Shown piece by piece: positions 51,334-58,676 of a stretch of 64,000 nt of DNA. The stretch spans positions 62,001-126,000 of the forward strand of contig NZ_JBDLLW010000002.1 of NCBI RefSeq assembly GCF_043789415.1, in the 5' to 3' direction. The notes beneath the pieces are model-generated. The model was not told the DNA's origin, ran no database searches, and saw nothing but the letters and a program-made list of their open reading frames with translations. The stretch is from Renibacterium sp043789415 (GTDB lineage Bacteria; Actinomycetota; Actinomycetes; Actinomycetales; Micrococcaceae). How positions within the stretch are numbered: position 1 is the first letter of the stretch; every line of letters starts with the position of its first letter. The translations under genes and the position numbers were made by a program.

Positions 51334-51905
51334 GCTCGCCCGCTGCTTCTCTGCCGGGTGGCGCACAGCGGGTGCTGATCTATGGCGTGACCGGTTCGGG
51401 GAAATCGACCCTGGCTCTGCAACTGGGAACCCTCACGGGTATTGCACCGCACTTAGTGGATGAGGAAATTGGCTGGCTGCCAAATTGGCAAGAGCGTCCC
51501 CCTGAAGAACAGCGTCGTTTGGCTGCTGCGTTAGCCGCTGAGGAGTCCTGGATCCTGGATTCGGTCTACGGTAAATTCCGGGACGTGGTAGTGCCTCGAA
51601 CCGAGCTGATCATCGGACTGGACTATTCTCGGGCCCGCACTTTGATTCAGTTGGTTCGGCGAACTGCTCGACGAGTTATCGAACGCGAACCGATCTGCAA
51701 CGGTAACGTAGAAACGCTCCGCCAAACATTCTCCAAGGATTCCATACTGGTTTGGCACTTTAGAAGCTTCAGCCAGAAACGTCGGACGATGCGGGATTTT
51801 GCCGCTCAAGCGGCGGCCGACCCCAGCGCACCGAGGGCAATTCTCTTCTCTCATCCCGGGGAAAAAGATCGCTGGCTGGCCTCTTTGACCGAGGTCTCTC
51901 GCTGA
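51330..51905 (+). CDS. P-loop nucleotide kinase-like protein (adenylate kinase topology)
   Basis: The 191-residue protein has Walker A YGVTGSGKST near residue 19, VDEEIGWLPNWQERPPEEQ as a substrate-binding region, and a later SQKRRTMRDFA segment. This resembles the 'DNA topology modulation'/FlaR-like adenylate-kinase family found widely in bacteria. The substrate is unknown. It is translationally coupled to the thioesterase gene (overlap ATGA), but a functional link is not evident. Confidence 0.8.
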   Translation: MSSPAASLPGGAQRVLIYGVTGSGKSTLALQLGTLTGIAPHLVDEEIGWLPNWQERPPEEQRRLAAALAAEESWILDSVYGKFRDVVVPRTELIIGLDYSRARTLIQLVRRTARRVIEREPICNGNVETLRQTFSKDSILVWHFRSFSQKRRTMRDFAAQAAADPSAPRAILFSHPGEKDRWLASLTEVSR

Positions 51906-51963
51906 ACCGTGTTTCAGCCGGAATCATCTGGCAGACGAGCCGGAGACAGCTTCGAACGGCCCG

Positions 51964-52500
51964 CTACAGCGCATAACGAAGCTCCAGCACTCCGCCGCCA
52001 AAGGCGCGCTGTGAGAGCAGCTCAAGCTGCGACGTGGCAGTTGAAATGGGTAATAGGCGCTTCCCCGAGCCGAGTACGAAAGGCACCACGCTGAGGTACA
52101 GCTCATTGAGCAAACCCGCTTCGTGGAACTGCGCGGCCAGATTCCCGCCGCCAACCATCCAGACGTCCTGCTCCCCCGCCGCGCTCACCGCTTGGCTGTG
52201 CACTTTAGACACGTCATCGTGAACGAATAGCACATTTTCAGCTCCCTTGATCCGAGGTAATTCGGAATGGCTGAAGACCCAGCACGGCAGGTCTTGATAC
52301 GGCCATTCCTCCCCCTGATCGAGCAGGAACCGGTAGGTCTCAGCACCCATCACCAGGGCACCGATTCCGCTGTAGAACTCGGCATAGAGCCGCTCGTGCT
52401 CGGTGAATCCGGTCAGCGAGAACAACCAGTCGAGACCGTGTTCTTCGGTGGCGATGAAACCGTCGATGGAGACCGCAGAGTAGTAGATAACCTTTCCCAT
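51964..52500 (-). CDS. Dihydrofolate reductase/RibD C-terminal-like reductase
   Basis: The 178-residue protein begins MGKVIYYSAVSIDGFIA, the usual start of this NADPH-dependent reductase family, and has GIGALVMGAETYRFLL near residue 46 and VWMVGGGNLAAQFHEAGLLNELYLSVVP (residues about 113-140). The substrate is not known; DHFR-like activity has not generally been shown for the group. It follows the MFS gene by 40 bp. Its start codon sits in the loop of a perfect 16-bp hairpin made by its own first codons and leader, and there is no visible ribosome binding site. Confidence 0.9.
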   Translation of the reverse strand: MGKVIYYSAVSIDGFIATEEHGLDWLFSLTGFTEHERLYAEFYSGIGALVMGAETYRFLLDQGEEWPYQDLPCWVFSHSELPRIKGAENVLFVHDDVSKVHSQAVSAAGEQDVWMVGGGNLAAQFHEAGLLNELYLSVVPFVLGSGKRLLPISTATSQLELLSQRAFGGGVLELRYAL

Positions 52501-52518
52501 CAGGAAAGGTTATCTACT
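52482..52518 (-). promoter_or_regulatory. Perfect hairpin presenting the reductase start codon in its loop
   Basis: AGTAGATAACCTTTCC (minus strand, 52518-52503) pairs perfectly with GGAAAGGTTATCTACT (52497-52482), with loop TGATG (52502-52498) containing the ATG. It lies 22 nt after the stop of the upstream MFS gene. It could act as a translational switch, an intercistronic attenuator or an RNA-processing site. Confidence 0.65.
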
Positions 52519-52540
52519 GGCTCTGACAGTTTGGGACCAG

Positions 52541-54091
52541 CTACTCGGTAACCCGCACCACGGGTCGTTCGGTCTGCTCTGAGACCTCAGGAGCCTGCGT
52601 TGCGTCTTCCGGAAGAGGCGCTTGCTGTCCCACAGCGTGCCAGGATGTCTTCTTCGGCTTGGCGAAGAAGGTCGCAGCGACGAATCCCACCAGAATCAAG
52701 ATTGCCGGCAAGAAGAGCGACTGCCCCATCGAGGTGGCATAGGCTGAGTGCAAGAATTCTGGAAGCGGCCCGGTCTCCCCTCCAGCAGCGGCGGCGCCGG
52801 CATGTGCCACTGGCAAATTAGCCGACAGTCGCGCCGTCATGAGAGTGGCGATAGCGGCCGAACCCAGCACCGCCCCGATCTGCCTCGTGGAGTTATAGAC
52901 ACCGGCTCCGGCACCGGCTTGCGCCGGAGCGAGGTTCCTGGTCGCCGTCATCGATACCGGAGCCCAAATTCCAGCACTAGCGAACCCGAAGAGCGAGATC
53001 GGCATCAACAATTGCCAAATCGGCACATCAGAGGTCAGTATCGAACCGAGCCAGAACAGCCCGATGGAAAGAATCGCGAAGCCTGTCATCGCGAAGTACC
53101 GCGGATTCACCTTAGGCAATAACTTACCGACCAGCGGAGCGAGACCGCCCGAGATCACTGCCATCGGGACCATCAGCAGGGCCGCTTCGGTAGGAGTCAG
53201 CGAGCGCACATTCTGGGCATAGAGCATCAAGGGCAAGATCATGGCGGCGATGGCGAAGCCCATCGACATGATCGCAACATTCGCGAGCGAGAAGTTGCGG
53301 TCTTTGAAGAGCTTGAGCGGCAGCAGCGGCTCGGCCTTATTGAAGTACTGCCAGGCGACAAAGGCCACCAACAATACAATGCCTCCGATAATGAGCGACC
53401 AGACGCTGATCGGGCCGACGATGGTGCCCCAGTTATAGCTCCCGCCCTCTTGCAGGCCGAAAACTATGCAGAACATTCCAGCCGCGCTAAGTATCACGCC
53501 CAGCCAGTCAAAGCGGTGCGAGCTGGTAGGAAGTTTGGGAACCAATCGAGCCGCCAGAATAAAACCAATGACGCCGACCGGGACGTTGATATAGAAGATC
53601 CATTCCCAGCCCAGAGAGTCCACCAGCACACCACCCAGAACCGGGCCAACCAGCGTCGCTACGCCGGCCACCGAGCCCCAGAGCCCCATAGCTGCACCAC
53701 GGCGTTCCGGTGGGAAAACCCTGGTGATCACCGCCATGGTCTGCGGCGTCATCAAAGCGGCACCCAGTCCCTGTACCACCCGGGCCACAATGAGTACTTC
53801 AACGCTGCCGGATAAACCGCACCACGCCGACGCCGCGGTGAAAACCGCCAGTCCGGTCAAATAGAGGTTCTTCGTCCCGAATCGGTCGCCTAAGCGTCCG
53901 GTGATCAAAAGGGGTACAGCGTAGGCCAGCAAATAGGCGCTGGTCACCCAGACCACCTGGTTAATGCCAGCGTTCAAGCCGTCCATGATCGCGGGAGTGG
54001 CTACCGAGACAATGGTCGAATCGACCAGGATCATGAAGAAGCCAATGACCATCGACCATAGCGCTGGCCACGCTCTTGCGTGTTCTTTCAT
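52541..54091 (-). CDS. MFS drug-efflux transporter, DHA2 (EmrB/QacA) type, 14 transmembrane segments
   Basis: The 516-residue protein has about 14 helices. Motif A LLITGRLGDRFGTKNLY near residue 60, the ALMTPQTMAVITRVFPPERRG region (about 113-133) and motif C GSVAGVATLVGPVLGGVLVD (about 139-158) define the DHA2 antiporters that expel drugs and dyes. A polar tail follows the last helix. Its ATG overlaps the stop of the PadR gene by one base (TGATG), so the regulator and transporter are coupled and PadR is the likely repressor. Confidence 0.92.
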   Translation of the reverse strand: MKEHARAWPALWSMVIGFFMILVDSTIVSVATPAIMDGLNAGINQVVWVTSAYLLAYAVPLLITGRLGDRFGTKNLYLTGLAVFTAASAWCGLSGSVEVLIVARVVQGLGAALMTPQTMAVITRVFPPERRGAAMGLWGSVAGVATLVGPVLGGVLVDSLGWEWIFYINVPVGVIGFILAARLVPKLPTSSHRFDWLGVILSAAGMFCIVFGLQEGGSYNWGTIVGPISVWSLIIGGIVLLVAFVAWQYFNKAEPLLPLKLFKDRNFSLANVAIMSMGFAIAAMILPLMLYAQNVRSLTPTEAALLMVPMAVISGGLAPLVGKLLPKVNPRYFAMTGFAILSIGLFWLGSILTSDVPIWQLLMPISLFGFASAGIWAPVSMTATRNLAPAQAGAGAGVYNSTRQIGAVLGSAAIATLMTARLSANLPVAHAGAAAAGGETGPLPEFLHSAYATSMGQSLFLPAILILVGFVAATFFAKPKKTSWHAVGQQAPLPEDATQAPEVSEQTERPVVRVTE

Positions 54092-54714
54092 CAGAGTTCC
54101 TTAGTAATTTTGTCAATAGTGAGTTGTGGATGCTTGGCCATCAGCCGCGAATAGTGGGTCCAGGGCAACTCGCCGTTTTCCAGCTCGATCAGAGTCCTGC
54201 TGATCCAGCTCATCTGGGCCTGCAAAATATTCAGCTGGTACCCGAAATCGAGCCATAGCGCCCTGTTGAGTTCTTGTGCGGTGAACTTCGCACAGGTCTC
54301 GGTGAGTTCCTCGATCTCAGCTTTGAGCTTGGCTTTTCTTTCGCCTAACAGCTCAATCACTTCGTCTTTGGGCAAATTGTGCGCTTCTGCGACGCCCTGG
54401 CGAAAAGCCGGATATTCCACGACCACTTCGCGCAATAGACCGCTGAGGTGTTGACGCAGCGCTTGGTAGCCACCGGGCTTGATCGAATAATTCGTTCGCT
54501 CCGGACGATTGCCTTCGCGTTCAACACCTTGCTGCTCGATCAGCCCCTGGCCCAGTAATCGATCCACCGCATGATAGAGGGATCCTGGCCGAATTTTCAT
54601 CAATCTGTCTTCGCGACGTTCGATCAAGGTTTGGTACATCTCGTACGGATGCATATTCCGTTCCATCAGAAGGCCCAACACAGCGGCTCCTATGGGAGTG
54701 ATTTCTTCGGCCAT
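54091..54714 (-). CDS. PadR-family transcriptional regulator
   Basis: The 207-residue protein has an N-terminal winged helix-turn-helix: ITPIGAAVLGLLMERNMHPYEMYQTLIERREDRLMKIRPGSLYHAVDRLL occupies about residues 5-54 (PGSLYHAVDRL is the recognition helix), then EREGNRPERTNYSIKPGG as wing. A longer C-terminal coiled-coil (about 110-200) makes it a subfamily-2 PadR. Such proteins repress adjacent multidrug transporters and are released by ligand. The gene leads the PadR-MFS-reductase operon, with a 16-bp palindrome about 75 bp upstream. Confidence 0.9.
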   Translation of the reverse strand: MAEEITPIGAAVLGLLMERNMHPYEMYQTLIERREDRLMKIRPGSLYHAVDRLLGQGLIEQQGVEREGNRPERTNYSIKPGGYQALRQHLSGLLREVVVEYPAFRQGVAEAHNLPKDEVIELLGERKAKLKAEIEELTETCAKFTAQELNRALWLDFGYQLNILQAQMSWISRTLIELENGELPWTHYSRLMAKHPQLTIDKITKEL

Positions 54715-54787
54715 CGACCCTCCTCAGCTGGGTTTTCTTTTACGGAACAAGCTCATAAACATTCAACATTGATTATCTTAGCTGAAA

Positions 54788-54803
54788 TATTCCAATTGGA
54801 ATA
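54788..54803. promoter_or_regulatory. Perfect 16-bp palindrome upstream of the PadR gene
   Basis: TATTCCAATTGGAATA is perfectly symmetric and lies in an AT-rich region upstream of the PadR-MFS operon, roughly where its promoter should be. It is a candidate PadR operator. Confidence 0.5.
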
Positions 54804-54859
54804 GTCCATTCGGAAAATGTGATCAGAGTCTCAGTGCAGCGTTGATTTAGGGTGCCGGC

Positions 54860-55009
54860 ATGGCTGAAGAATGGTCGAACCAGCAGCAGTCCTCACCGCC
54901 ATCTGAGCGGGAGCTGAGAATGCGGATCCACCCAGGACCCCGCCACAAAAAAGCAGGAAAAGCCCGGAAAGCAGGACAACCCGGCCATCAGAGAACTCTC
55001 GCAGCGTGA
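54860..55009 (+). CDS. Possible small basic protein (49 aa)
   Basis: An ATG at 54860 opens a 49-codon frame beginning MAEEWSNQQQ. The C-terminal half is strongly basic (HKKAGKARKAGQPGHQR). The N-terminal half is polar. The ribosome binding site is weak. It is divergent from the PadR gene and convergent with the UDP-sugar dehydrogenase gene. No family is recognised. It may be a small nucleic-acid-binding protein or chance. Confidence 0.35.
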   Translation: MAEEWSNQQQSSPPSERELRMRIHPGPRHKKAGKARKAGQPGHQRTLAA

Positions 55010-55052
55010 AACCGCCCTAGCGGTGAGTTACCGCCTGAGGTTTGGGAAAAAT

Positions 55053-56390
55053 TCAGACGACGTCGAGCTTGAGCGGTGCCCGGCGAGCTATCCCGACCGC
55101 CCGATAAGTCCAGCCGCTGGCTCGCCAGCTTTCGGCGTCAAGAGCATTCCGGCCGTCCAAGACGACCTTCCTGCCCACGAGGCCCGCAACTTCCGAGGGA
55201 TCGAGCGAACGATACTGATCCCATTCGGTCATCAGGATCACCAGTTCAGCGCCCTGTAATGCCGTGGAGCACTCAGTTTCAAAGCGCAATTGCGGATACT
55301 GCAGCCAGGCCTGGTTGACCGCTTCGGGGTCTGTCACAACGACTTTCGCGCCCTGGGTAGCTAATTGCATCGCCACCTCAAGCGCGGGCGAATCCCGAGT
55401 GTCGTCCGTCTTCGGTTTAAAGGACGCCCCCAGGATAGTGATCCGACGACCAGCCAGCTTGTCCTGGCAGAGCTCCCTCGCCGCTTCGGCGATTCGGTAC
55501 CTGGCATCCGCATTGATGCCATCCACCAGGGACATCAGTTCGTCGATGGCTTCGATGCCATGACGCTGAGCTTGAGCCCGGAAGGAACGAAGGTCTTTGG
55601 GCAGACAGCCACCACCGAACCCAGCGCCGGCGTGTAAGTATTTGCCGCCGATTCTTTCGTCGAGCCCTAGCGCTTCGGCTAATTCCGTGACATCCGCTCC
55701 GGTGGCTTCGCAGAACTCTCCCACCGCGTTGATATAGGAGAGCTTGAGTGCCAAAAAGGCGTTCGCAGCCACCTTGATCAGCTCTGCGGTGGGCAAATTG
55801 GTCACCAGCCTCGGCACCTCTGCCTCAAGAAGCGGGGCATAGACCTGATCCAGGACGCGCTGTAGGGCGGCAGCTTGAGGTCCTGGCTCAATACCGAAGA
55901 TCAACCGATCGGGGTGCAATGAATCCTGCACTGCCGAACCCTGTCGAAGGAACTCGGGGTTCCAGGCCAGGGCCGCCCCGGTCCCGGCGATGGCCTCAGC
56001 CACCGCAGCCGCGGTGCCCACCGGAACCGTGGACTTCCCGACTAGAACAGCTCCTGGGCGCAAATACTGATGCACGCTTTCCACGGCCGAGAGCAGCGCG
56101 GTCAGGTCGGCGTCGTTACTGGTTTTGGACTGCGGTGTACCCACGCAAAGGAAGTGCACTTCGGCGTCCGCCAGGGCGGAGAAATCATCGGAAAACCGTA
56201 GATTCCCGCGGGCTGTGGCCTCTTTGATCAAGGGTTCGAGGCCCGCTTCATAGAAGGGCGCGAAACCCCGGCGCAGATGGTCTATTTTGCGCTGATCATT
56301 GTCGATGCCGATGACCTGATGGCCAAAAGAGGCCAGCGTCGCAGCGTGTACTGCTCCGAGATAACCGCAGCCGATCACTGAGATCTTCAT
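55053..56390 (-). CDS. UDP-glucose/UDP-sugar 6-dehydrogenase
   Basis: The ATG at 56390 (MKISVIGCGYLG) is the correct start; upstream in-frame sequence overlaps the glycosyltransferase gene. The 445-residue protein has the Rossmann GCGYLGAVHAATLASFG at 7-23, the central STVPVGTA near 120, NPEFLRQGSAVQD near 144, and catalytic Cys262 in GFGGGCLPKDLRSF. It oxidises UDP-glucose (or a related UDP-sugar) to the uronic acid for cell-surface polymers. It overlaps the upstream glycosyltransferase gene by 4 bp (ATGA). Confidence 0.92.
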   Translation of the reverse strand: MKISVIGCGYLGAVHAATLASFGHQVIGIDNDQRKIDHLRRGFAPFYEAGLEPLIKEATARGNLRFSDDFSALADAEVHFLCVGTPQSKTSNDADLTALLSAVESVHQYLRPGAVLVGKSTVPVGTAAAVAEAIAGTGAALAWNPEFLRQGSAVQDSLHPDRLIFGIEPGPQAAALQRVLDQVYAPLLEAEVPRLVTNLPTAELIKVAANAFLALKLSYINAVGEFCEATGADVTELAEALGLDERIGGKYLHAGAGFGGGCLPKDLRSFRAQAQRHGIEAIDELMSLVDGINADARYRIAEAARELCQDKLAGRRITILGASFKPKTDDTRDSPALEVAMQLATQGAKVVVTDPEAVNQAWLQYPQLRFETECSTALQGAELVILMTEWDQYRSLDPSEVAGLVGRKVVLDGRNALDAESWRASGWTYRAVGIARRAPLKLDVV

Positions 56391-57532
56391 CGTGCGCCTT
56401 TCCATCCGGCAGTGACCATCGACCGGTCGGCGATGGCTTCTTCGTAGTGCTTCATCAGCCGTTCGCACACGGCGTCCCAGCTCCGGCCTTGAACCCGGGA
56501 GAAAGCTGCCAGCCCGAAGGCTTCGCGTTTGGCGTCGTCGCCGATCAGATCGAGGACGTGGGTTCTGAACTGCTCGAGATCCCCCGGCGGGTACAGCCAG
56601 CCGGTGCGTGAGGATTCCACCAGATCGACAGGCCCGCCGCGCCCGGTGGCCACCACCGGCACTCCGGAGGCCATGGCCTCTTGAATGGTCTGGCAGAAAG
56701 TCTCGAGTTCCCCGGGATGCACGAACAGATCGAAGCTTGCGACGGCGGCGGCTAGCTCTTCTCCGTCCAGGAAGCCGGTGAAATGCGCTTGCGGTAAGCG
56801 CATTCCCAGATTCTGACGCTGCGGACCCTCGCCGACGATCACCAATGTGGTGCCTGGAATCGAGGAGATCGCCGTAAGATCTTCGAGCTGTTTCTCCAGA
56901 GCCAGCCTGCCGACATAGCCGATGATTCGTTCACCACGAGGTGCCACGCTTTGGCGGAATGCGGTGCTGCGTTTACCGGGGTGGAAGCGTTCGGCGTCGA
57001 CTCCTCGGGGCCACAGCTGCACTCGCGGAATTCCGTGGCCGCGTAAAGCAGCTACTGCGTGGCTGGACGGCGCTAAGGTTCTGGTGGCAGCCAGGTGGAT
57101 GTTCTCCACGCGCTGCCAAGCCCAATTCTCAAGCATGGGGACGCCGTACTTTGCTGCGTAGCCGGGCACATCCGTCTGGTAAACAGCCACGGTGGGCAAT
57201 CCAAGCTGTTCAGCCGCCTGCGCGGCACGCCAGCCCAGGATGAACGGCGAGGCTAGATGCACCACATCTGGTTGGAAATCACTCAAAATGGTCCGCACCC
57301 GGCTGACTCCGCCCAGCGCGAGTCGCACATTTCGGTAACCCGTCAATGGCACAGAAGGCAAGCGCCGCACGTGTGCACCTTCCACGTCGGTGGGTGCATC
57401 CTGCCCTGCTGAGGGTGCGATGACCAGCACTTCGTCACCACGCCGAGCCAGGAATTGCAGAATTTTCAGCAGTGAGTGAGTGACGCCGTTCATCAACGGC
57501 AAGAAAGATTCAGCAACGATTGCGACCTTCAC
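56387..57532 (-). CDS. GT4-family glycosyltransferase (MgtA/PimB-like mannosyltransferase)
   Basis: The 381-residue GT-B enzyme starts MKVAIVAESFLPLMNGVTHS and has HLASPFILGWRAA, YQTDVPGYAAKYG, the RGVDAERFHP acceptor/donor segment near residue 190, and the C-terminal ELETFCQTIQEAMASGVPVV with the EX7E-type acidic residues of GT4. This pattern matches GDP-mannose-dependent alpha-mannosyltransferases acting on glycolipids in actinobacteria. It is coupled to the UDP-sugar dehydrogenase gene, suggesting a joint role in glucuronate- and mannose-containing surface glycolipid. Confidence 0.88.
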   Translation of the reverse strand: MKVAIVAESFLPLMNGVTHSLLKILQFLARRGDEVLVIAPSAGQDAPTDVEGAHVRRLPSVPLTGYRNVRLALGGVSRVRTILSDFQPDVVHLASPFILGWRAAQAAEQLGLPTVAVYQTDVPGYAAKYGVPMLENWAWQRVENIHLAATRTLAPSSHAVAALRGHGIPRVQLWPRGVDAERFHPGKRSTAFRQSVAPRGERIIGYVGRLALEKQLEDLTAISSIPGTTLVIVGEGPQRQNLGMRLPQAHFTGFLDGEELAAAVASFDLFVHPGELETFCQTIQEAMASGVPVVATGRGGPVDLVESSRTGWLYPPGDLEQFRTHVLDLIGDDAKREAFGLAAFSRVQGRSWDAVCERLMKHYEEAIADRSMVTAGWKGAR

Positions 57533-57661
57533 ACCACCACTGTCAACAAGCCGGGCAGATTTTTGGCAACTTCGACACGGCGGTCAGACGGACGGCAGTT
57601 GAAGATCAGGTGAACCCAGGCCCGGAAGCTTCGGACAGCGGTCTTCGACGCCTTAAAAAGA

Positions 57662-57700
57662 AGCGGCTGGTTCAGAACGTCATGTTCCGAACCAGCCGCT
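57662..57700 (-). terminator. Terminator of the tRNA-Leu gene
   Basis: AGCGGCTGGTTC (57662-57673) pairs perfectly with GAACCAGCCGCT (57689-57700), with an inner GAAC/GTTC stem. On the minus strand TTCTTTTTAAG follows. It lies 9 nt after the tRNA. Confidence 0.88.
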
Positions 57701-57708
57701 GGGCCCTG

Positions 57709-57790
57709 TGCCCGAGGTGGGACTCGAACCCACACACCTTTCGATACTGCATTTTGAGTGCAGCGCGTCTGCCAATTCCGCCACTCGGGC
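57709..57790 (-). tRNA. tRNA-Leu (anticodon CAA)
   Basis: On the minus strand the sequence starts GCCCGAGTGGCGGAATTGGC, ends with the T-arm GGTTCGAGTCC and acceptor CTCGGGC plus discriminator A. The anticodon stem CTGCA/TGCAG encloses the loop CTCAAAA, giving anticodon CAA, which reads UUG. A variable arm is present as in class II tRNAs. CCA is not encoded. Confidence 0.95.
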
Positions 57791-57913
57791 GAGCACAGTG
57801 ACACGAAAAGTTATTCCAGTTTAAACCTCAGGAATTCCTTCGCATGCGAGAATCTACTCTACATGCCGATAGGCTAATTCATGAAAAGTCAGTCCGCAGT
57901 TCAAGGAGTTCCA

Positions 57914-58519
57914 GTGTCAGAAACCACAGAATCATCAGCTTCCAGCGCCGTCGCCCGGCGTGTCATCGTGGCTGAGGACGAAACCTTGATCCGTTTGGAC
58001 ATCATCGAGATCCTCCGCGGCGAGGGTTACGACGTGGTGGGTGAAGCCGATAACGGTGAGAAAGCCGTTGAGCTGGCCCGGGAACTGAATCCCGACCTGG
58101 TGTTGATGGACGTCAAAATGCCGGTGATGGATGGCATCAGCGCTGCTGAGAAAATCGTCAAGGAACGCATCGCCCCGGTGGTCCTGCTGACCGCCTTCAG
58201 CCAGAAAGAACTGGTTGAGCGAGCTCGTGACGCCGGAGCCATGGCCTACGTGGTCAAGCCCTTCACCCCGGCAGACCTGATTCCGGCGATTGAGATTGCG
58301 CTCTCTCGGCACGAGGAGATCAAAACCCTGGAAGCCGAGGTGACGGACCTTCAGGAGCGTTTTGAGACCCGCAAATTGGTCGAGCGGGCAAAATCCCTGC
58401 TGACCACCAAAATGGGCCTCACAGAACCTGAGGCGTTCCGCTGGATCCAGAAGACCTCAATGGACCGCCGGCTCAGCATGAAGGAAGTAGCCGAAACCAT
58501 TATCAGCCAGGTGAATTAA
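57914..58519 (+). CDS. pdtaR: ANTAR-domain response regulator, PdtaR-like
   Basis: The GTG at 57914 (VSETTESSAS) follows AAGGAG by 6 bases and is preferred to the in-frame ATG at 57881. The 201-residue protein has a receiver domain (about 17-130) with acidic pocket AEDE, phosphoacceptor Asp66 in LMDVKMP, Thr in LTAFSQ and Lys in VVKPF. An ANTAR RNA-binding domain follows (about 145-198: ERAKSLLTTKMGLTEPEAFRWIQ, then MDRRLSMKEVAETI). ANTAR proteins act as antiterminators by binding dual-hexaloop RNA. The partner kinase is not in the window. Its place near polA and pyk matches other actinomycetes. Confidence 0.93.
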   Translation: MSETTESSASSAVARRVIVAEDETLIRLDIIEILRGEGYDVVGEADNGEKAVELARELNPDLVLMDVKMPVMDGISAAEKIVKERIAPVVLLTAFSQKELVERARDAGAMAYVVKPFTPADLIPAIEIALSRHEEIKTLEAEVTDLQERFETRKLVERAKSLLTTKMGLTEPEAFRWIQKTSMDRRLSMKEVAETIISQVN

Positions 58520-58550
58520 CAGCCCGGCACCCCTCCCCAGGGTATCCGCC

Positions 58551-58602
58551 TTTCAGTGGGCAGGAATAAGTTTGGCCCACTGAAAGCCGGATTCAGTGGG
58601 CC
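58551..58602. repeat. Cluster of CAGTGGGC palindromes
   Basis: TTTCAGTGGGC (58551-58561) and GCCCACTGAAA (58575-58585) form perfect 11-bp inverted arms, and a third copy ATTCAGTGGGCC follows at 58591-58602. The same core occurs at 24435-24472. Confidence 0.7.
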
Positions 58603-58635
58603 AGGGTTCAAGAATCGCCGTGGATTAAACAGGCA

Positions 58636-58661
58636 GGGGCACCAGGAAAACCTGGTGCCCC
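58636..58661. terminator. Bidirectional terminator between pdtaR and pyk
   Basis: GGGGCACCAGG (58636-58646), loop AAAA, CCTGGTGCCCC (58651-58661) form a perfect 11-bp stem followed by TTT on the plus strand. It lies 16 nt from the convergent pyk stop, and on the minus strand TGCCTGTTTAAT follows. Confidence 0.8.
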
Positions 58662-58676
58662 TTTCACTGTTTGTGG

